Shown here: piece by piece, positions 8,334 to 17,133 of the stretch
How the letters are laid out: each line of letters opens with the position of its first letter
Numbering within the stretch: position 1 is the first letter of the stretch
Assembly: GCA_030041435.1 (NCBI GenBank)
Contig: JASHNW010000050.1
Location: forward strand, 150,019-214,018
Source: Acidobacteriaceae bacterium
Lineage (GTDB): Bacteria; Acidobacteriota; Terriglobia; Terriglobales; Acidobacteriaceae
DNA: 64,000 nt
Direction: 5' to 3'
Notes under the pieces: generated by a model
Database searches by the model: none
Told to the model about the DNA's origin: nothing
What the model saw: the letters and a program-made list of their open reading frames with translations, nothing else
Translations under genes and position numbers: made by a program

Positions 8334-9926
8334 TTGATAGAGCCCGACTCCGCAAGCCCGACACCGCGCACATCCTGGAAGCGTTGCTGGCTGGAGGGCG
8401 CAGGCGCCGCGATGCTGATGGCGCCAGGGCTGATCTGGAGCGAGCTCTCCCCAACCCACATCGATGCCTATCACCGGCTGCTGCCGCTGACGACGGTCGA
8501 CCGGGCTCTGGCTGTCGATCTGGTTCTGCTCTCGCTGTTCGGGATGGTGATGGTGCGCGGGCTGGAGTCGGTGACGAGACGACGCACCTGGGACAGCCCG
8601 AACGGGAAGAGGAGCCTGCGGCCCCTTTTGTGGGCGATATGGCTGGGCTATCTGGCGGCAAGCGGCGCCGGCGAGCTTATGTTCTCCCAGATCTTTACCT
8701 GGAAGTACCTTTCCGTTCCGGCTGTATTTTTTCTCGCGGCTGAGCTGCTCTTCGCAGCCTGGATTGTTTCGCCGCGAAGATATTCCCAGGCGATTCGATT
8801 TCTGCGTTTGGGTCTGCAACTGCTGGGCTTCTGTATCTTCTGGATGGTCGCCGATCTGGCAGGAATGAGCCTTGCGCATCAACCATACGACCGGGTGAGC
8901 TTTGAGAAAACTCTGCCGGCCCGCCCAGGTCCGCATCGGCGCATCGTGTGGCTGCTGTTCGACGAAATGTCGTACTACCAGGTTTTTGACCATCGCTGGC
9001 CGGGCTTGAAGATGCCCGAATTCGACAAGCTGCGCGAGGGGGCCGTCACCTTCTCCGATGTACAGCCGGATGGAGCGTTTTCAGAAGATGTTATTCCGTC
9101 GCTCTTTCTGGCCCGGGTCGTCACGACCTCGCAGGCAACGCGGGAGGGGTGGATGATCTATCGGACCGCCGGACATGCCCCGTGGCAACCGTTCAACGGA
9201 AACCGGACACTGTTTGCCGATGCAGAGCGCGAGGGGTGGACGACGGGAGTGAGCGGCTGGTACAACCCGTACTGTCGGCTGATGGCGGCGCAACTGGACT
9301 GGTGCCGGATGGAACTTCTGTCACTGCCGGATGGCTTCTCGCGCGATCAGAGCACAATGGCAAACGCCGTCATGCCACTGGCGGCAAAATGGATGTTCCG
9401 CGGCAGCACCACCGATGCACCAAAGGCGACCGCCAATCCGCTGGACAACATGGTTCTGATGCAGCCCGACGATGCTCTGATCGGGGACCTGCAGATCGAT
9501 CTGTGCTTTATTCATCTGCCCATTCCGCATCCTCCCGGGCATTACGACCGGAAGACGGGGCAGATACGGCAGGGGGGCGGCTACATCGACAATCTCGCGC
9601 TGTCGGACCGGGTTCTGGGGCGGATGCTGGACGATATCGCGAAGAGCGGAGCTGCGGACCGGACCACGCTGATCGTGTCGTCCGATCACAGCTGGAGGGT
9701 GTGGCTGTGGCGTCACGCCTTCGGATGGACGGATGAAGATGAGGCGGCGTCGGAGCACGGATACTTCGATCCGCGGCCCATGCTGATGGTGCGGTTTCCC
9801 GGGGAAGCAGAATCCATTACCATCAGCCGCCCGGCGCCGCTGATCGGCATGCACGACCTGGTGGAGCGGCTGATGTCGGGACAGATCGAAAACGCGCAGC
9901 AACTGGAGGGGTGGGCAACGCATTAG
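8334..9926 (+). CDS. membrane-anchored sulfatase-like / alkaline phosphatase-superfamily enzyme
   Basis: A 530-residue protein with an N-terminal block of about four hydrophobic helices (to roughly residue 190) and a C-terminal AlkP-superfamily domain: RIVWLLFDEMSY opens the domain with the metal-binding Asp, IPSLF follows the nucleophile region, and LIVSSDHSW carries the late Asp-His metal ligands. This layout is that of LtaS/EptA-like enzymes that move phospho- or sulfo-groups at the membrane surface. The usual Thr/Ser nucleophile is not obvious in GAFSEDVIPSL; the Ser there is the candidate. The start is TTG at 8334, only 6 bases after the methyltransferase stop; ATG 8412 is an alternative but would trim the first helix. 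Confidence 0.8.
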   Translation: MIEPDSASPTPRTSWKRCWLEGAGAAMLMAPGLIWSELSPTHIDAYHRLLPLTTVDRALAVDLVLLSLFGMVMVRGLESVTRRRTWDSPNGKRSLRPLLWAIWLGYLAASGAGELMFSQIFTWKYLSVPAVFFLAAELLFAAWIVSPRRYSQAIRFLRLGLQLLGFCIFWMVADLAGMSLAHQPYDRVSFEKTLPARPGPHRRIVWLLFDEMSYYQVFDHRWPGLKMPEFDKLREGAVTFSDVQPDGAFSEDVIPSLFLARVVTTSQATREGWMIYRTAGHAPWQPFNGNRTLFADAEREGWTTGVSGWYNPYCRLMAAQLDWCRMELLSLPDGFSRDQSTMANAVMPLAAKWMFRGSTTDAPKATANPLDNMVLMQPDDALIGDLQIDLCFIHLPIPHPPGHYDRKTGQIRQGGGYIDNLALSDRVLGRMLDDIAKSGAADRTTLIVSSDHSWRVWLWRHAFGWTDEDEAASEHGYFDPRPMLMVRFPGEAESITISRPAPLIGMHDLVERLMSGQIENAQQLEGWATH

Positions 9927-10286
9927 AGCGGCCAGAAGCTGGCTCACTTATTTCCTTGCCGCTTCGATGGCGGGTCGCCCTCGTGCATTTCCTGCTTCTC
10001 GCGGTTTATGAGACTGCTTCCAGAGCTCCCGACGTGGTTTACTGATAAGGAACCCAGCTGCGAGGCTTCCGGCCGGAAGACCGGGAAGGCCCGCCAGACC
10101 GCAACTTTATTTTCTGAAAGGCCGTCAATCACTGGAATGTTGCTCGCTGCATCGGTATACACAACGCAAAATGAACGCCTTCGCGCGCGCTGGAAACTGG
10201 AGGGTGGATTGCCTCCGGTTCCCGGACAAAAAGTTACCACCAGCCTTACCACCGGCAGCGGGAAAAACGACACGCCGCTGACCTGG
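9927..10286. other. 360-base region without a supported gene
   Basis: The frame of the next gene stays open back to 10008, but the extra 93 residues are compositionally unlike the propeller that follows, with no signal peptide and no ribosome site at 10008. I treat the stretch as intergenic. Base composition is less GC-rich than the flanking genes. I see no convincing promoter, terminator or repeat in it. Confidence 0.4.
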
Positions 10287-11261
10287 ATGAAGGAGGAATA
10301 CCGCTTCCTTCCGCCGGATCACCTGGGGCCAACCATGGATGCACCGTCCGATTACGCGGGCACCTTTGTAGTCTATGACTGGGACCGCCGCGACATCATC
10401 TGGGAGTCGGACTGGGGCAACGTGCTGGGCAATCCCGCAGGATATTGCTTTGCCGACGGGCACATCTACATGAACGACTTCGAGGCGGGGAACATCTTCC
10501 GCATCGGTGTGCACCCGGAGCCGGGCAAGCTGCTGCAGCGCATTTCGCATCCGTACTTCAACGACCTGCACAGCCTGGAGCGGACCAGCCGCGGCCTGCT
10601 GGCGGCGTGTTCAGGCACCGACCTGATTGTGGAAGTGGACCTGCACGGGCGAGTGCTGTGGGAATGGTGGGCGGCGGAGCACGGCTACACTGTGACGCCT
10701 TCGGGCGAGGAGCGCGCCAGCGGACGCGGCGGCGAGCATCGCAACCGCTACTACCACACGCGCTACCAGGCCACGCACGTGAACTGCGCGACGGTGCGCG
10801 ATCCTGGCTCGTGGCCGAAAGCGGAGCAGCACATCCTGTGCCTGCTGTTCCACCAGGGGAAGCTGCTGCAGATCGATCGCAGCAAGCCTGCGGCAGAGCA
10901 AGAGGGCGAGCTGATTCTGGAAGGGCTGGCGCGCCCGCACAGCCTCGAGAAGATTCCCGGCGGCTGGATCTTCTGCAACAGCCTGTCGAAGGAGCTGGTG
11001 CTGCTGGACGACGATCTGCGCGTGACGGGGAACATTCCCTACGACGGCGGGTGGATCCAGGACTGCACGCGGCTGCCCAACGGCCACATTGTGCTGAACG
11101 ACGTGGACAATAACGTGCTGGTTGAGTTCGCTGCGCCCCACTGGGAGATCGTCAGCCGGACCGACTATCCGCGCACGTGGCGGATGGGAGAGCTGGTGGT
11201 CGTTCCCGAGCACCACGAAGAGGCATTTCTGGACGCGAAGATCGAGGAGATGGCAGGGTAG
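10287..11261 (+). CDS. beta-propeller protein, arylsulfotransferase-like
   Basis: A protein of about 324 residues made of repeated four-strand units (FVVYDWDRRDIIWESDW, IVEVDLHGRVLWEWW, GGWIFCNSLSKELVLLDD, GHIVLNDVDNNVLVEF), characteristic of a six-bladed propeller. The segments TRYQATHVN and GRVLWEWW resemble pieces of the bacterial arylsulfotransferase (ASST) propeller, as does the convergent gene at 11361-13130, but the catalytic His set cannot be assigned. There is no signal peptide from ATG 10287; GTG/ATG starts upstream to 10008 are possible but less likely. Neither start has a good ribosome site. Function is unknown; a sugar- or sulfate-ester-binding propeller is my best guess. Confidence 0.65.
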   Translation: MKEEYRFLPPDHLGPTMDAPSDYAGTFVVYDWDRRDIIWESDWGNVLGNPAGYCFADGHIYMNDFEAGNIFRIGVHPEPGKLLQRISHPYFNDLHSLERTSRGLLAACSGTDLIVEVDLHGRVLWEWWAAEHGYTVTPSGEERASGRGGEHRNRYYHTRYQATHVNCATVRDPGSWPKAEQHILCLLFHQGKLLQIDRSKPAAEQEGELILEGLARPHSLEKIPGGWIFCNSLSKELVLLDDDLRVTGNIPYDGGWIQDCTRLPNGHIVLNDVDNNVLVEFAAPHWEIVSRTDYPRTWRMGELVVVPEHHEEAFLDAKIEEMAG

Positions 11262-11319
11262 GGTGCGGATTACCCCACGCAGGCCAGAATTAGATGGGCT
11301 GGCTGAGGCACCCGCTGCG

Positions 11320-11348
11320 CCCACCCAGGCAACACCAGCCTGGGTGGG
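11320..11348. terminator. strong hairpin between convergent propeller genes
   Basis: An 11-bp perfect stem (CCCACCCAGGC pairing with GCCTGGGTGGG) encloses a 7-base loop, placed between the stops at 11261 (+) and 11361 (-). No T-run follows on either strand, so it may be a bidirectional transcription block or one copy of a dispersed palindromic repeat rather than a classical terminator. Confidence 0.6.
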
Positions 11349-11360
11349 GCACCCGACGCG

Positions 11361-13130
11361 TCACCACTGGACTCCCGGATAGAGGCTCGGCAGCCGCTGC
11401 GTGCGGTAGAGATTCGTTGCGGCCGCATGCAGATGCCAGATCACGCGAGGATTCTCCTCGCGGGTGACTTCGTACACGTCGGAGTTGTGGCCGGAGTTAC
11501 AGAGATCGATCTCCACGTCGCCATTGGGCAGATTCTGCACGCCGCCGCCCCAGATGGAAAAGATTTTGGGAAATACATCCTGGAAGACGAGCGTCGCGGT
11601 TTTTGCTTTCTCGTCGATGCGGTAGATGGGCACGGTGGTGTAGCAGGGCGCTGCATCCTTGGTTCCGCAGACTTTGCCGTTGGACAGGATGCGGTTGTTG
11701 CCATTGTCCATCATGCCGAGGTCGAAGACGCCGGCGTCGCGAGCGCTGAAGATCGCGGGCTGATGCTGCCCGTAGTTCCAGTCGGCGGGCGCATTGCCGC
11801 CGACGAGACGGAAGTCGCCGCCGTTGCCGAGGCGCCAGAGAACCTTCCCCGATCCATGGCCGTTTTCGTAATCGATTTTGATGACCCAGTGCTGCGCGCG
11901 CATGGAGACGAGCAGGTTGCCGTCGTCTTTGGTGTAGAGAACAGCGTTGGTGTGGGTCCAGTCGGGGAAATCCATGGGGTGGCGGTTCACGTCGAGATGA
12001 TCGAACTCGCTCCAGGTCCACACCGGATCGAGATTCGCATCGAGCTCGACGAGGATGTCGCCGATGACGCGCGTCGTTCCTGGGTAGCCTTTGAGATCGG
12101 TGTAATCGCGCGTTGCGTTGGCGATCACAATCATGTGGCCGTTGGGCAGCACCTCAACGTCGTGATGGACCATCTCCAGCGTGGGGCCGCGATAGCCGGT
12201 GGCGCGCAACTCCCGGTTTAGCTGCGGCATGGACAGGTTGTGGACGGTGTCGCCGGCCAGGTCGATCTCGCGCAGGGCGACGGTGGTGTCCGGGGGCGGC
12301 TCGCCGTCGGGGCTGTCGACGAGCGCGTGGGAGGCAAGGCCGATGACCATCAGAAAATTTCCATTAGGCAGCGGCTTGATGGGATTGATGATGGTGGCGA
12401 AGCGCCGGTCGGGAGGCTGCAGTTTCCACCACTGCGCGTGCCAGAGCTTCGGTTTTGTGGCGAAACGCGCGCCGCAGAGGCTGCGGACCCAGTCGCCCCA
12501 GCCCTTCAGGGTGAGCCACGCGGCGTGCAGGTATTTGTGCGTCTGCACGCGGAGGACGGATTCGCGGTCGGGATAGTTCCAGGCCCACAGGACGTTGCCG
12601 TGGAGATCGGTGACGATGGCCTGGTCCCAGGAGCCGATGGAGGGATTGATGAGCTCGACACCGGGCTGGGGCGTGCCGCTGGTCTGCACGTCGAGGCGAG
12701 GCAGCGCGCGCTGTTTGTAGTGGCCGGTGGTAAAGGTGTGGTCCGTGTCGACCAGCATGGAGCCATCGCGGAAGCGAACGACGGCGCGCAGATGATACGT
12801 CGTGTCTGCGTACATGCCGGCGACGAGGATGGTGACGGGTGTATGGCCGGGGTCGGAGACGATCCAGGTGTTGCGGCCATAGGAAGTGGTGGGACCGAAC
12901 TGCACCGCGACCTCGGCGGCCTGACGCGGGTGAATGGTGTAGCGGGCGACCTGGGGATTGCGAGTGCGCTCGACAACGCCCTGATCGATTGAGTCGCCGC
13001 TGCTGCCGTAGATCACCATCGGCGGTCGACGGCCGCAGCCCACGGGCGCGAGACAGAAGGCGGCGATGCATGCTGCACAGAGTCCGAGACGAAGGCTGCG
13101 CTGGCTGAGGAGGGCTGGGCTACGGTTCAA
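11361..13130 (-). CDS. arylsulfotransferase (ASST) family protein, exported
   Basis: A 589-residue protein with a hydrophobic N-terminus ending LAPVGCG, a possible but imperfect lipobox, then an Ig-like N-terminal domain and a six-bladed propeller. Blade motifs such as SWDQAIVTDLHGNVLWAW, MVHHDVEVLPNGH and DWTHTNAV match the PF05935 ASST family, periplasmic enzymes that transfer a sulfo group between phenols through a His intermediate; the His residues in HHD, WTHTN and QHQP are the candidates for that set. The start is TTG 13130 because the first ATG would delete the export signal. Endogenous substrates of bacterial ASST are not known. A partner DsbA/DsbB-like pair, often linked to assT, is not present here. 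Confidence 0.82.
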   Translation of the reverse strand: MNRSPALLSQRSLRLGLCAACIAAFCLAPVGCGRRPPMVIYGSSGDSIDQGVVERTRNPQVARYTIHPRQAAEVAVQFGPTTSYGRNTWIVSDPGHTPVTILVAGMYADTTYHLRAVVRFRDGSMLVDTDHTFTTGHYKQRALPRLDVQTSGTPQPGVELINPSIGSWDQAIVTDLHGNVLWAWNYPDRESVLRVQTHKYLHAAWLTLKGWGDWVRSLCGARFATKPKLWHAQWWKLQPPDRRFATIINPIKPLPNGNFLMVIGLASHALVDSPDGEPPPDTTVALREIDLAGDTVHNLSMPQLNRELRATGYRGPTLEMVHHDVEVLPNGHMIVIANATRDYTDLKGYPGTTRVIGDILVELDANLDPVWTWSEFDHLDVNRHPMDFPDWTHTNAVLYTKDDGNLLVSMRAQHWVIKIDYENGHGSGKVLWRLGNGGDFRLVGGNAPADWNYGQHQPAIFSARDAGVFDLGMMDNGNNRILSNGKVCGTKDAAPCYTTVPIYRIDEKAKTATLVFQDVFPKIFSIWGGGVQNLPNGDVEIDLCNSGHNSDVYEVTREENPRVIWHLHAAATNLYRTQRLPSLYPGVQW

Positions 13131-13232
13131 TGCGATGTATGCCTCCAGCGCAAGTCATGCGCCGCGGGATGTGTTCCATTGGGATCGTGTGCTGCCATTA
13201 TTTAATCATTCATGGCGGGCTCCGGGGCCGGT

Positions 13233-14825
13233 TCAGTGCAGGATGGGCGTATCGCCGGCGGGGAGCTTCCAGTGAGATTTGGGACGTGCGACGGCGTACA
13301 TCTGCGCGGTGATTTCGTCCATCATGGCCATGCGGTCGCCGTGTTCTTCGTAGAGATCGAAGTGCGTGCGGTTGTCGCGATAGGTGAAGTGCGGATCGGC
13401 GTGGAGGCTGTCGAGGACGGCTTCGAATTTGTGCGCGGCTCCATCGAGGTAAAAGGTGTCGGCGGTGCCGACGATGAGGTGAATCCTGCCTTTCAGATCG
13501 GGTCCGCGGGTGGCCCAGTTGGCGGCGACGATGTGCGCGAGGTCGTAATGGTCGTGCCAGTACGCAACGACGTCAGGGTTCACGTCGCCGGTTTGACGAT
13601 CGAACATTTGGAGCGGCCGGCCGTCGGGTCCGCGCGGTGAAAAGACCCACTCGAAGGAGGCCATCTGGCCGCCGTAAACGCCGAGGACGGCTTCCTGCTT
13701 CGCAAATTCCTCGAAGGTGGCGATGATTTTGTCGTGGTCGCGCACGATGGGGTAGAGGGTGCCGTCAGGACGGTGGTAGACGTTGGCGTGGGGAGCGTAC
13801 AGGTCGATGGCGGAGAAATCGTGGAAGTCGCTGGGGTCGGGTGAAGTGGACCAGGTGCCTCCGAAGATCTTCGGGTAATTCACCTGGAGCTGCAGGGTCG
13901 CCCATCCGCCGGAGGAATGGCCGTTCAGGAATCGGCCGGAGGGGTGGGCGTCCATGCGGTATTTCGCTTCGAGCCAGGGGATGAACTCGGTGGTAAGCGC
14001 TGTGCCCCAGGGGCCGTTGTTCACGGAGTCGGCGAACTCGTGGGTGCCAGTGGGGAGCGATTCGTCGAGCATCACCCAGATCATGGGCGGCATTTTGCCG
14101 GTGGCCATGCGGCTGTAGATCATGAGAGCGGAGGGGCGGATGGTTTCGAGCTTTGCTCCGAAACCATGGGTCCAGTAGACGGTGGGGTAGCGGTCGCGCG
14201 GGCGCTGTGCGTAGTCCGGCGGCAGGACGACCCAGGCGCGGATGTGGGTCTCACGGCCGGAAAATGCGGTGAGGGCTGGACTGACGAAGTCGGCGGGTTC
14301 GATGGAGTGCTCGGCGGCAGCGAGAACTTCGGGACTGAGCGGCGGAGTGCGGAGGGTGCGCGGGGGCGCTGTCTGATCGAGCACGAAGGCGGGCTCGTCG
14401 CCTGTGCCGGGAGTCCAGTTGGGCAGCGCGACGACGGAGCTTTCGAGATCGCCGGGCTCAAGACCGTCGTAGGCGTAGGTGTGATTCACGTCGAGGATGG
14501 CCTCGGCCTGATAGGTTTTAGGCTGGAGCGAGGAGAAAGGCGCGGGGAAGGCCAGGCCGTCGACGTCGATATCGACGGAGGCGCCGGGGGCGAGGCCGTG
14601 GACCTCTTCGGCGGCGATGGAAGTGGCGGAGGGGCGAAATTCATTCGCCTGGACCTGCTTTGCGCCGCTGCCTGGCTCGAGGAAGATGAGCAGTCGGCCG
14701 GACGCGGGCTGCTGCATGGCGGAGCCGAGCGTGACGCGGAAGAAGAGATGCGGAGTTGCGGTTTGAGCGCAGGCGCAGGAGAGTAGCAGGGGAAGGACGA
14801 GAAGACGGAGCTTGCGGACGATCAT
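13233..14825 (-). CDS. secreted esterase of the esterase D / PF00756 family
   Basis: A 530-residue protein with an N-terminal signal peptide (about residues 1-20, ending SCACAQ). An N-terminal beta-rich domain is followed by an alpha/beta hydrolase: GHSSGG at 302-307 gives the nucleophile elbow (Ser304), preceded by the oxyanion-region strand PPMIWVMLDESLPTG. The end contains LIVGTADTFY and NRTHFDLY, which place the likely catalytic Asp and His. PF00756 enzymes hydrolyse carboxylic esters, including feruloyl and siderophore esters and S-formylglutathione; the large exported form here suggests an extracellular ester from plant or microbial polymer. It lies 53 bases downstream of the desaturase on the same strand. 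Confidence 0.83.
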   Translation of the reverse strand: MIVRKLRLLVLPLLLSCACAQTATPHLFFRVTLGSAMQQPASGRLLIFLEPGSGAKQVQANEFRPSATSIAAEEVHGLAPGASVDIDVDGLAFPAPFSSLQPKTYQAEAILDVNHTYAYDGLEPGDLESSVVALPNWTPGTGDEPAFVLDQTAPPRTLRTPPLSPEVLAAAEHSIEPADFVSPALTAFSGRETHIRAWVVLPPDYAQRPRDRYPTVYWTHGFGAKLETIRPSALMIYSRMATGKMPPMIWVMLDESLPTGTHEFADSVNNGPWGTALTTEFIPWLEAKYRMDAHPSGRFLNGHSSGGWATLQLQVNYPKIFGGTWSTSPDPSDFHDFSAIDLYAPHANVYHRPDGTLYPIVRDHDKIIATFEEFAKQEAVLGVYGGQMASFEWVFSPRGPDGRPLQMFDRQTGDVNPDVVAYWHDHYDLAHIVAANWATRGPDLKGRIHLIVGTADTFYLDGAAHKFEAVLDSLHADPHFTYRDNRTHFDLYEEHGDRMAMMDEITAQMYAVARPKSHWKLPAGDTPILH

Positions 14826-14834
14826 TCCCGCGAG

Positions 14835-14876
14835 TGTAGCAGCCAGTAGCGGTTAGCCGGTAGCTGGTAGCTGGTT
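14835..14876. repeat. short-period degenerate repeat (TAGC-GGTAGCTGGTAGCTGG type)
   Basis: A 42-base stretch with repeated GTAGC/GGTAGCTGGTAGC units lies just after the stop of the desaturase gene (minus strand) and before the esterase. It resembles other low-complexity stretches placed directly downstream of stop codons in this window (17052-17115, 60375-60407). Confidence 0.5.
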
Positions 14877-14878
14877 CT

Positions 14879-15790
14879 TCAGGGGTGGAGAACGCGGGCT
14901 GGACCGCCGGTGGCGCCCTGCACCTTGATGCGTTTGGCGAGGCCGAGAAAGCCGAGCAGGCGAATACACCAGTAATTGAAGTCCACCTCGTACCAGGCCA
15001 TGCCGTGGCTGGCGGAGACGGGATGCGCATGATGGTTGTTGTGCCAGCCCTCGCCGCCGGTGAGCAGGGCCACCCACCAGTTGTTGCGCGAGTCGTCGCG
15101 CGTCTGAAAGCGGCGCGCGCCCCAGATGTGCGTTGCAGAGTTCACCAGCCAGGTGACGTGGAGGCCGAGGGTGACACGCAGAAAGATGCCCCACAGGAGC
15201 CAGGGCCATCCGCCGACGAGGAAGAGCCCGATGCCGACCGCGGTAACCGGAACCCAGTGCCAGCGGCTGAGCCAGAGATAGAAGCGGTCGTTGGCGAGGT
15301 CGGGAACGTAGCGGGCGAGCAGCGGATTCTTGTTTCTCAATGACCCGTTGAGGATCCAGCCCATGTGCGACCACCATTTGCCGTCGCGCGGGGAGTGCGG
15401 GTCGCCGGGGCGGTCAGTAAGCTGGTGGTGCATGCGGTGGACGGCCACCCAGTAGATGGGGCCTCCCTGCAATGAAAGCGTGGAGCAGACGGCCATCGCA
15501 TATTCAACCCATTTCGGCGTGACGAAGCCGCGGTGGGTGAGCAGGCGGTGATAGCACATGGCGATGCCGACGTTTTGGCCGAGCACCCAGAGAACGGCGA
15601 AGACGGCGAGCGCGCTCCAGCTGAAGAAAAAGAGCGCGGCGATGGCGCCGAGATGGAAGACGGTGAGGGTAACGACGAAGATGAGGTTCAGTTTCGCGGA
15701 ACGCGTTTGGGCGAGCGTCTCGGAGTCGGCGCGAACGGTTTCGACGCGGACGGGGCTGGCGGCAACAGGCATCTCAGCAGCAGCGGACAT
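14879..15790 (-). CDS. acyl-CoA / fatty-acid delta-9 desaturase
   Basis: A 303-residue membrane di-iron enzyme of the fatty-acid desaturase family that introduces a double bond into acyl chains using oxygen and reductant. The three histidine boxes are intact: HRLLTH (81-86), HRMHH (118-122) and HNNHH (250-254). Four or more membrane segments lie between them, at about 37-77 and 175-215. No fused cytochrome b5 domain is seen. The gene follows the PIN/TRAM gene by 106 bases on the same strand. Role: membrane fluidity adjustment, well supported by family. The likely acyl carrier (CoA, ACP or lipid) cannot be told from sequence. Confidence 0.9.
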   Translation of the reverse strand: MSAAAEMPVAASPVRVETVRADSETLAQTRSAKLNLIFVVTLTVFHLGAIAALFFFSWSALAVFAVLWVLGQNVGIAMCYHRLLTHRGFVTPKWVEYAMAVCSTLSLQGGPIYWVAVHRMHHQLTDRPGDPHSPRDGKWWSHMGWILNGSLRNKNPLLARYVPDLANDRFYLWLSRWHWVPVTAVGIGLFLVGGWPWLLWGIFLRVTLGLHVTWLVNSATHIWGARRFQTRDDSRNNWWVALLTGGEGWHNNHHAHPVSASHGMAWYEVDFNYWCIRLLGFLGLAKRIKVQGATGGPARVLHP

Positions 15791-15896
15791 GCGAACACAG
15801 GTCTCCAGTCTTCGACCCTAAAGGATGCCCGCCCGGGGGCAGTGTAAGAGTTGCGTAATTTTGTGCGCGCGGCGCGCAGGTGGAGCGCGAACCGGC

Positions 15897-16925
15897 CTAT
15901 GGGGCCGACACCTCGATGGCGCGGACAGGCTCGGGGCGCGGCGTCTCGTCGAGCTTGCCGAAGATCATTTTGCCGGAAGCGGTCTGCAGGACTGAGGTGA
16001 CGGCGATCTCGACCGTACGGCCGATGAGGCGGCGGGCGTGGTCGACAACGACCATGGTGCCGTCGTCGAGATAGCCGACGCCCTGGTCAAATTCCTTGCC
16101 TTCCTTCATGACGAGGATGCGCATCTTCTCGCCGGGCAGGACAACGGGGCGGAGGGAGTTGGCAAGGTCGTTGATGTTGAGCACGGGGACGCCACGGACC
16201 TGAGCCACCTTGTTCAGGTTGAAATCGTTGGTAACGATTTTGGCTTCGAGATGACGGGCCAACTCGATGAGCTTGAGGTCGACTTCGCGAATGTTGGGGT
16301 AGTCTTCTTCGGCGATCTGCACGGTGAGCTGCGCGTTGGCGCGCATGGCCTGGAGGACATCGAGACCGCGGCGGCCGCGCTGGCGTTTGGAGGAGTCGGA
16401 GGAGTCGGCGACCATCTGCAATTCGCGGAGGACGAACTCCGGGATGATGAGGGTGCCTTCGAGGAAGCCGGTTTCGGCGATGTCGGCGATGCGGCCGTCG
16501 ATGATGGAGCTGGTGTCGAGGATCTTGGTGCTGCGGCGGACGCCGCGTTCGCCGGCGAAGAGACCGCCGAGGGCGGCGAGGTTGAGCAGGTCGCCTTTGC
16601 TGGCGCCGACGACGAGGCCGATGTAGGTCATGAGCAGCAGGACGCCGAGCTGAACAAGGCTGCGCTCGTGGCCTTCCGGCAGGCTGTTGCGCAGGACCAG
16701 CGAGAACAGGAAAGCTCCGGCGATGCCGGTGAGGCTGCCGATGACCGCGCCGATCAGCCGGCGCAGGGTGAGCGCGCGGACGCGCAGCTCAAAAAGGATG
16801 ATGAGCGCAGCGGCTGCTGCGCCCGCGACCGCTGCGACCCATCCGTGAACACCGAAAGGGCGGAAAAACCAGCATGCAGCGGCAAAAATGAGGACAAAGA
16901 GAAAACGCAAAGCAAATAAATCCAT
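15897..16925 (-). CDS. PIN/TRAM domain membrane protein, YacL-like
   Basis: A 342-residue protein: four hydrophobic helices (about 1-125), then a PIN nuclease-like domain opening with [12 protein letters not shown] (conserved Asp) and carrying [13 protein letters not shown] with later acidic residues, then a short TRAM domain. This is the architecture of Bacillus YacL and its relatives, PilT-N-type putative ribonucleases tethered to the membrane, whose substrate is unknown. I selected ATG 16925; the frame is open upstream, but the hydrophobic N-terminus starts exactly here. No strong ribosome site is visible. Confidence 0.87.
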   Translation of the reverse strand: MDLFALRFLFVLIFAAACWFFRPFGVHGWVAAVAGAAAAALIILFELRVRALTLRRLIGAVIGSLTGIAGAFLFSLVLRNSLPEGHERSLVQLGVLLLMTYIGLVVGASKGDLLNLAALGGLFAGERGVRRSTKILDTSSIIDGRIADIAETGFLEGTLIIPEFVLRELQMVADSSDSSKRQRGRRGLDVLQAMRANAQLTVQIAEEDYPNIREVDLKLIELARHLEAKIVTNDFNLNKVAQVRGVPVLNINDLANSLRPVVLPGEKMRILVMKEGKEFDQGVGYLDDGTMVVVDHARRLIGRTVEIAVTSVLQTASGKMIFGKLDETPRPEPVRAIEVSAP

Positions 16926-17051
16926 AAAGGCCCCCGGGATAAAGACCCGGCCAGGCGGAAGGCTTGCCTGGAAAGCGTGGGTAACTGTGGAATGCCGGGC
17001 ACACGGAGTATACCCACGGGCCGCGATGCAGGGAAGAGGATTTTCGTGCGG

Positions 17052-17115
17052 GGCACAGAGCACAGAGCGCAGAGCTCAGAGGCTCAGGGCTCAGAGCTCA
17101 GAGCCAGGGCACAGG
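17052..17115. repeat. GCTCAGA/GGCACAG-type low-complexity repeat after moeZ
   Basis: A degenerate tandem array of 7-8-base units (GCACAGA, GCTCAGA, GGCTCAGGG, CAGGGCACAG) ends 19 bases downstream of the moeZ stop. The 10-mer CAGGGCACAG (17105-17114) and the 9-mer GGCTCAGGG (17081-17089) recur in reverse complement at 60382-60400, again directly after a stop codon. Confidence 0.55.
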
Positions 17116-17133
17116 TGGTCGATCCGCTATCCG

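Noticed and set aside
10008..10286. N-terminal extension of the propeller gene at 10287-11261
   Set aside because: It has no signal peptide, no ribosome site and a composition unlike the propeller; I start at 10287, with uncertainty.
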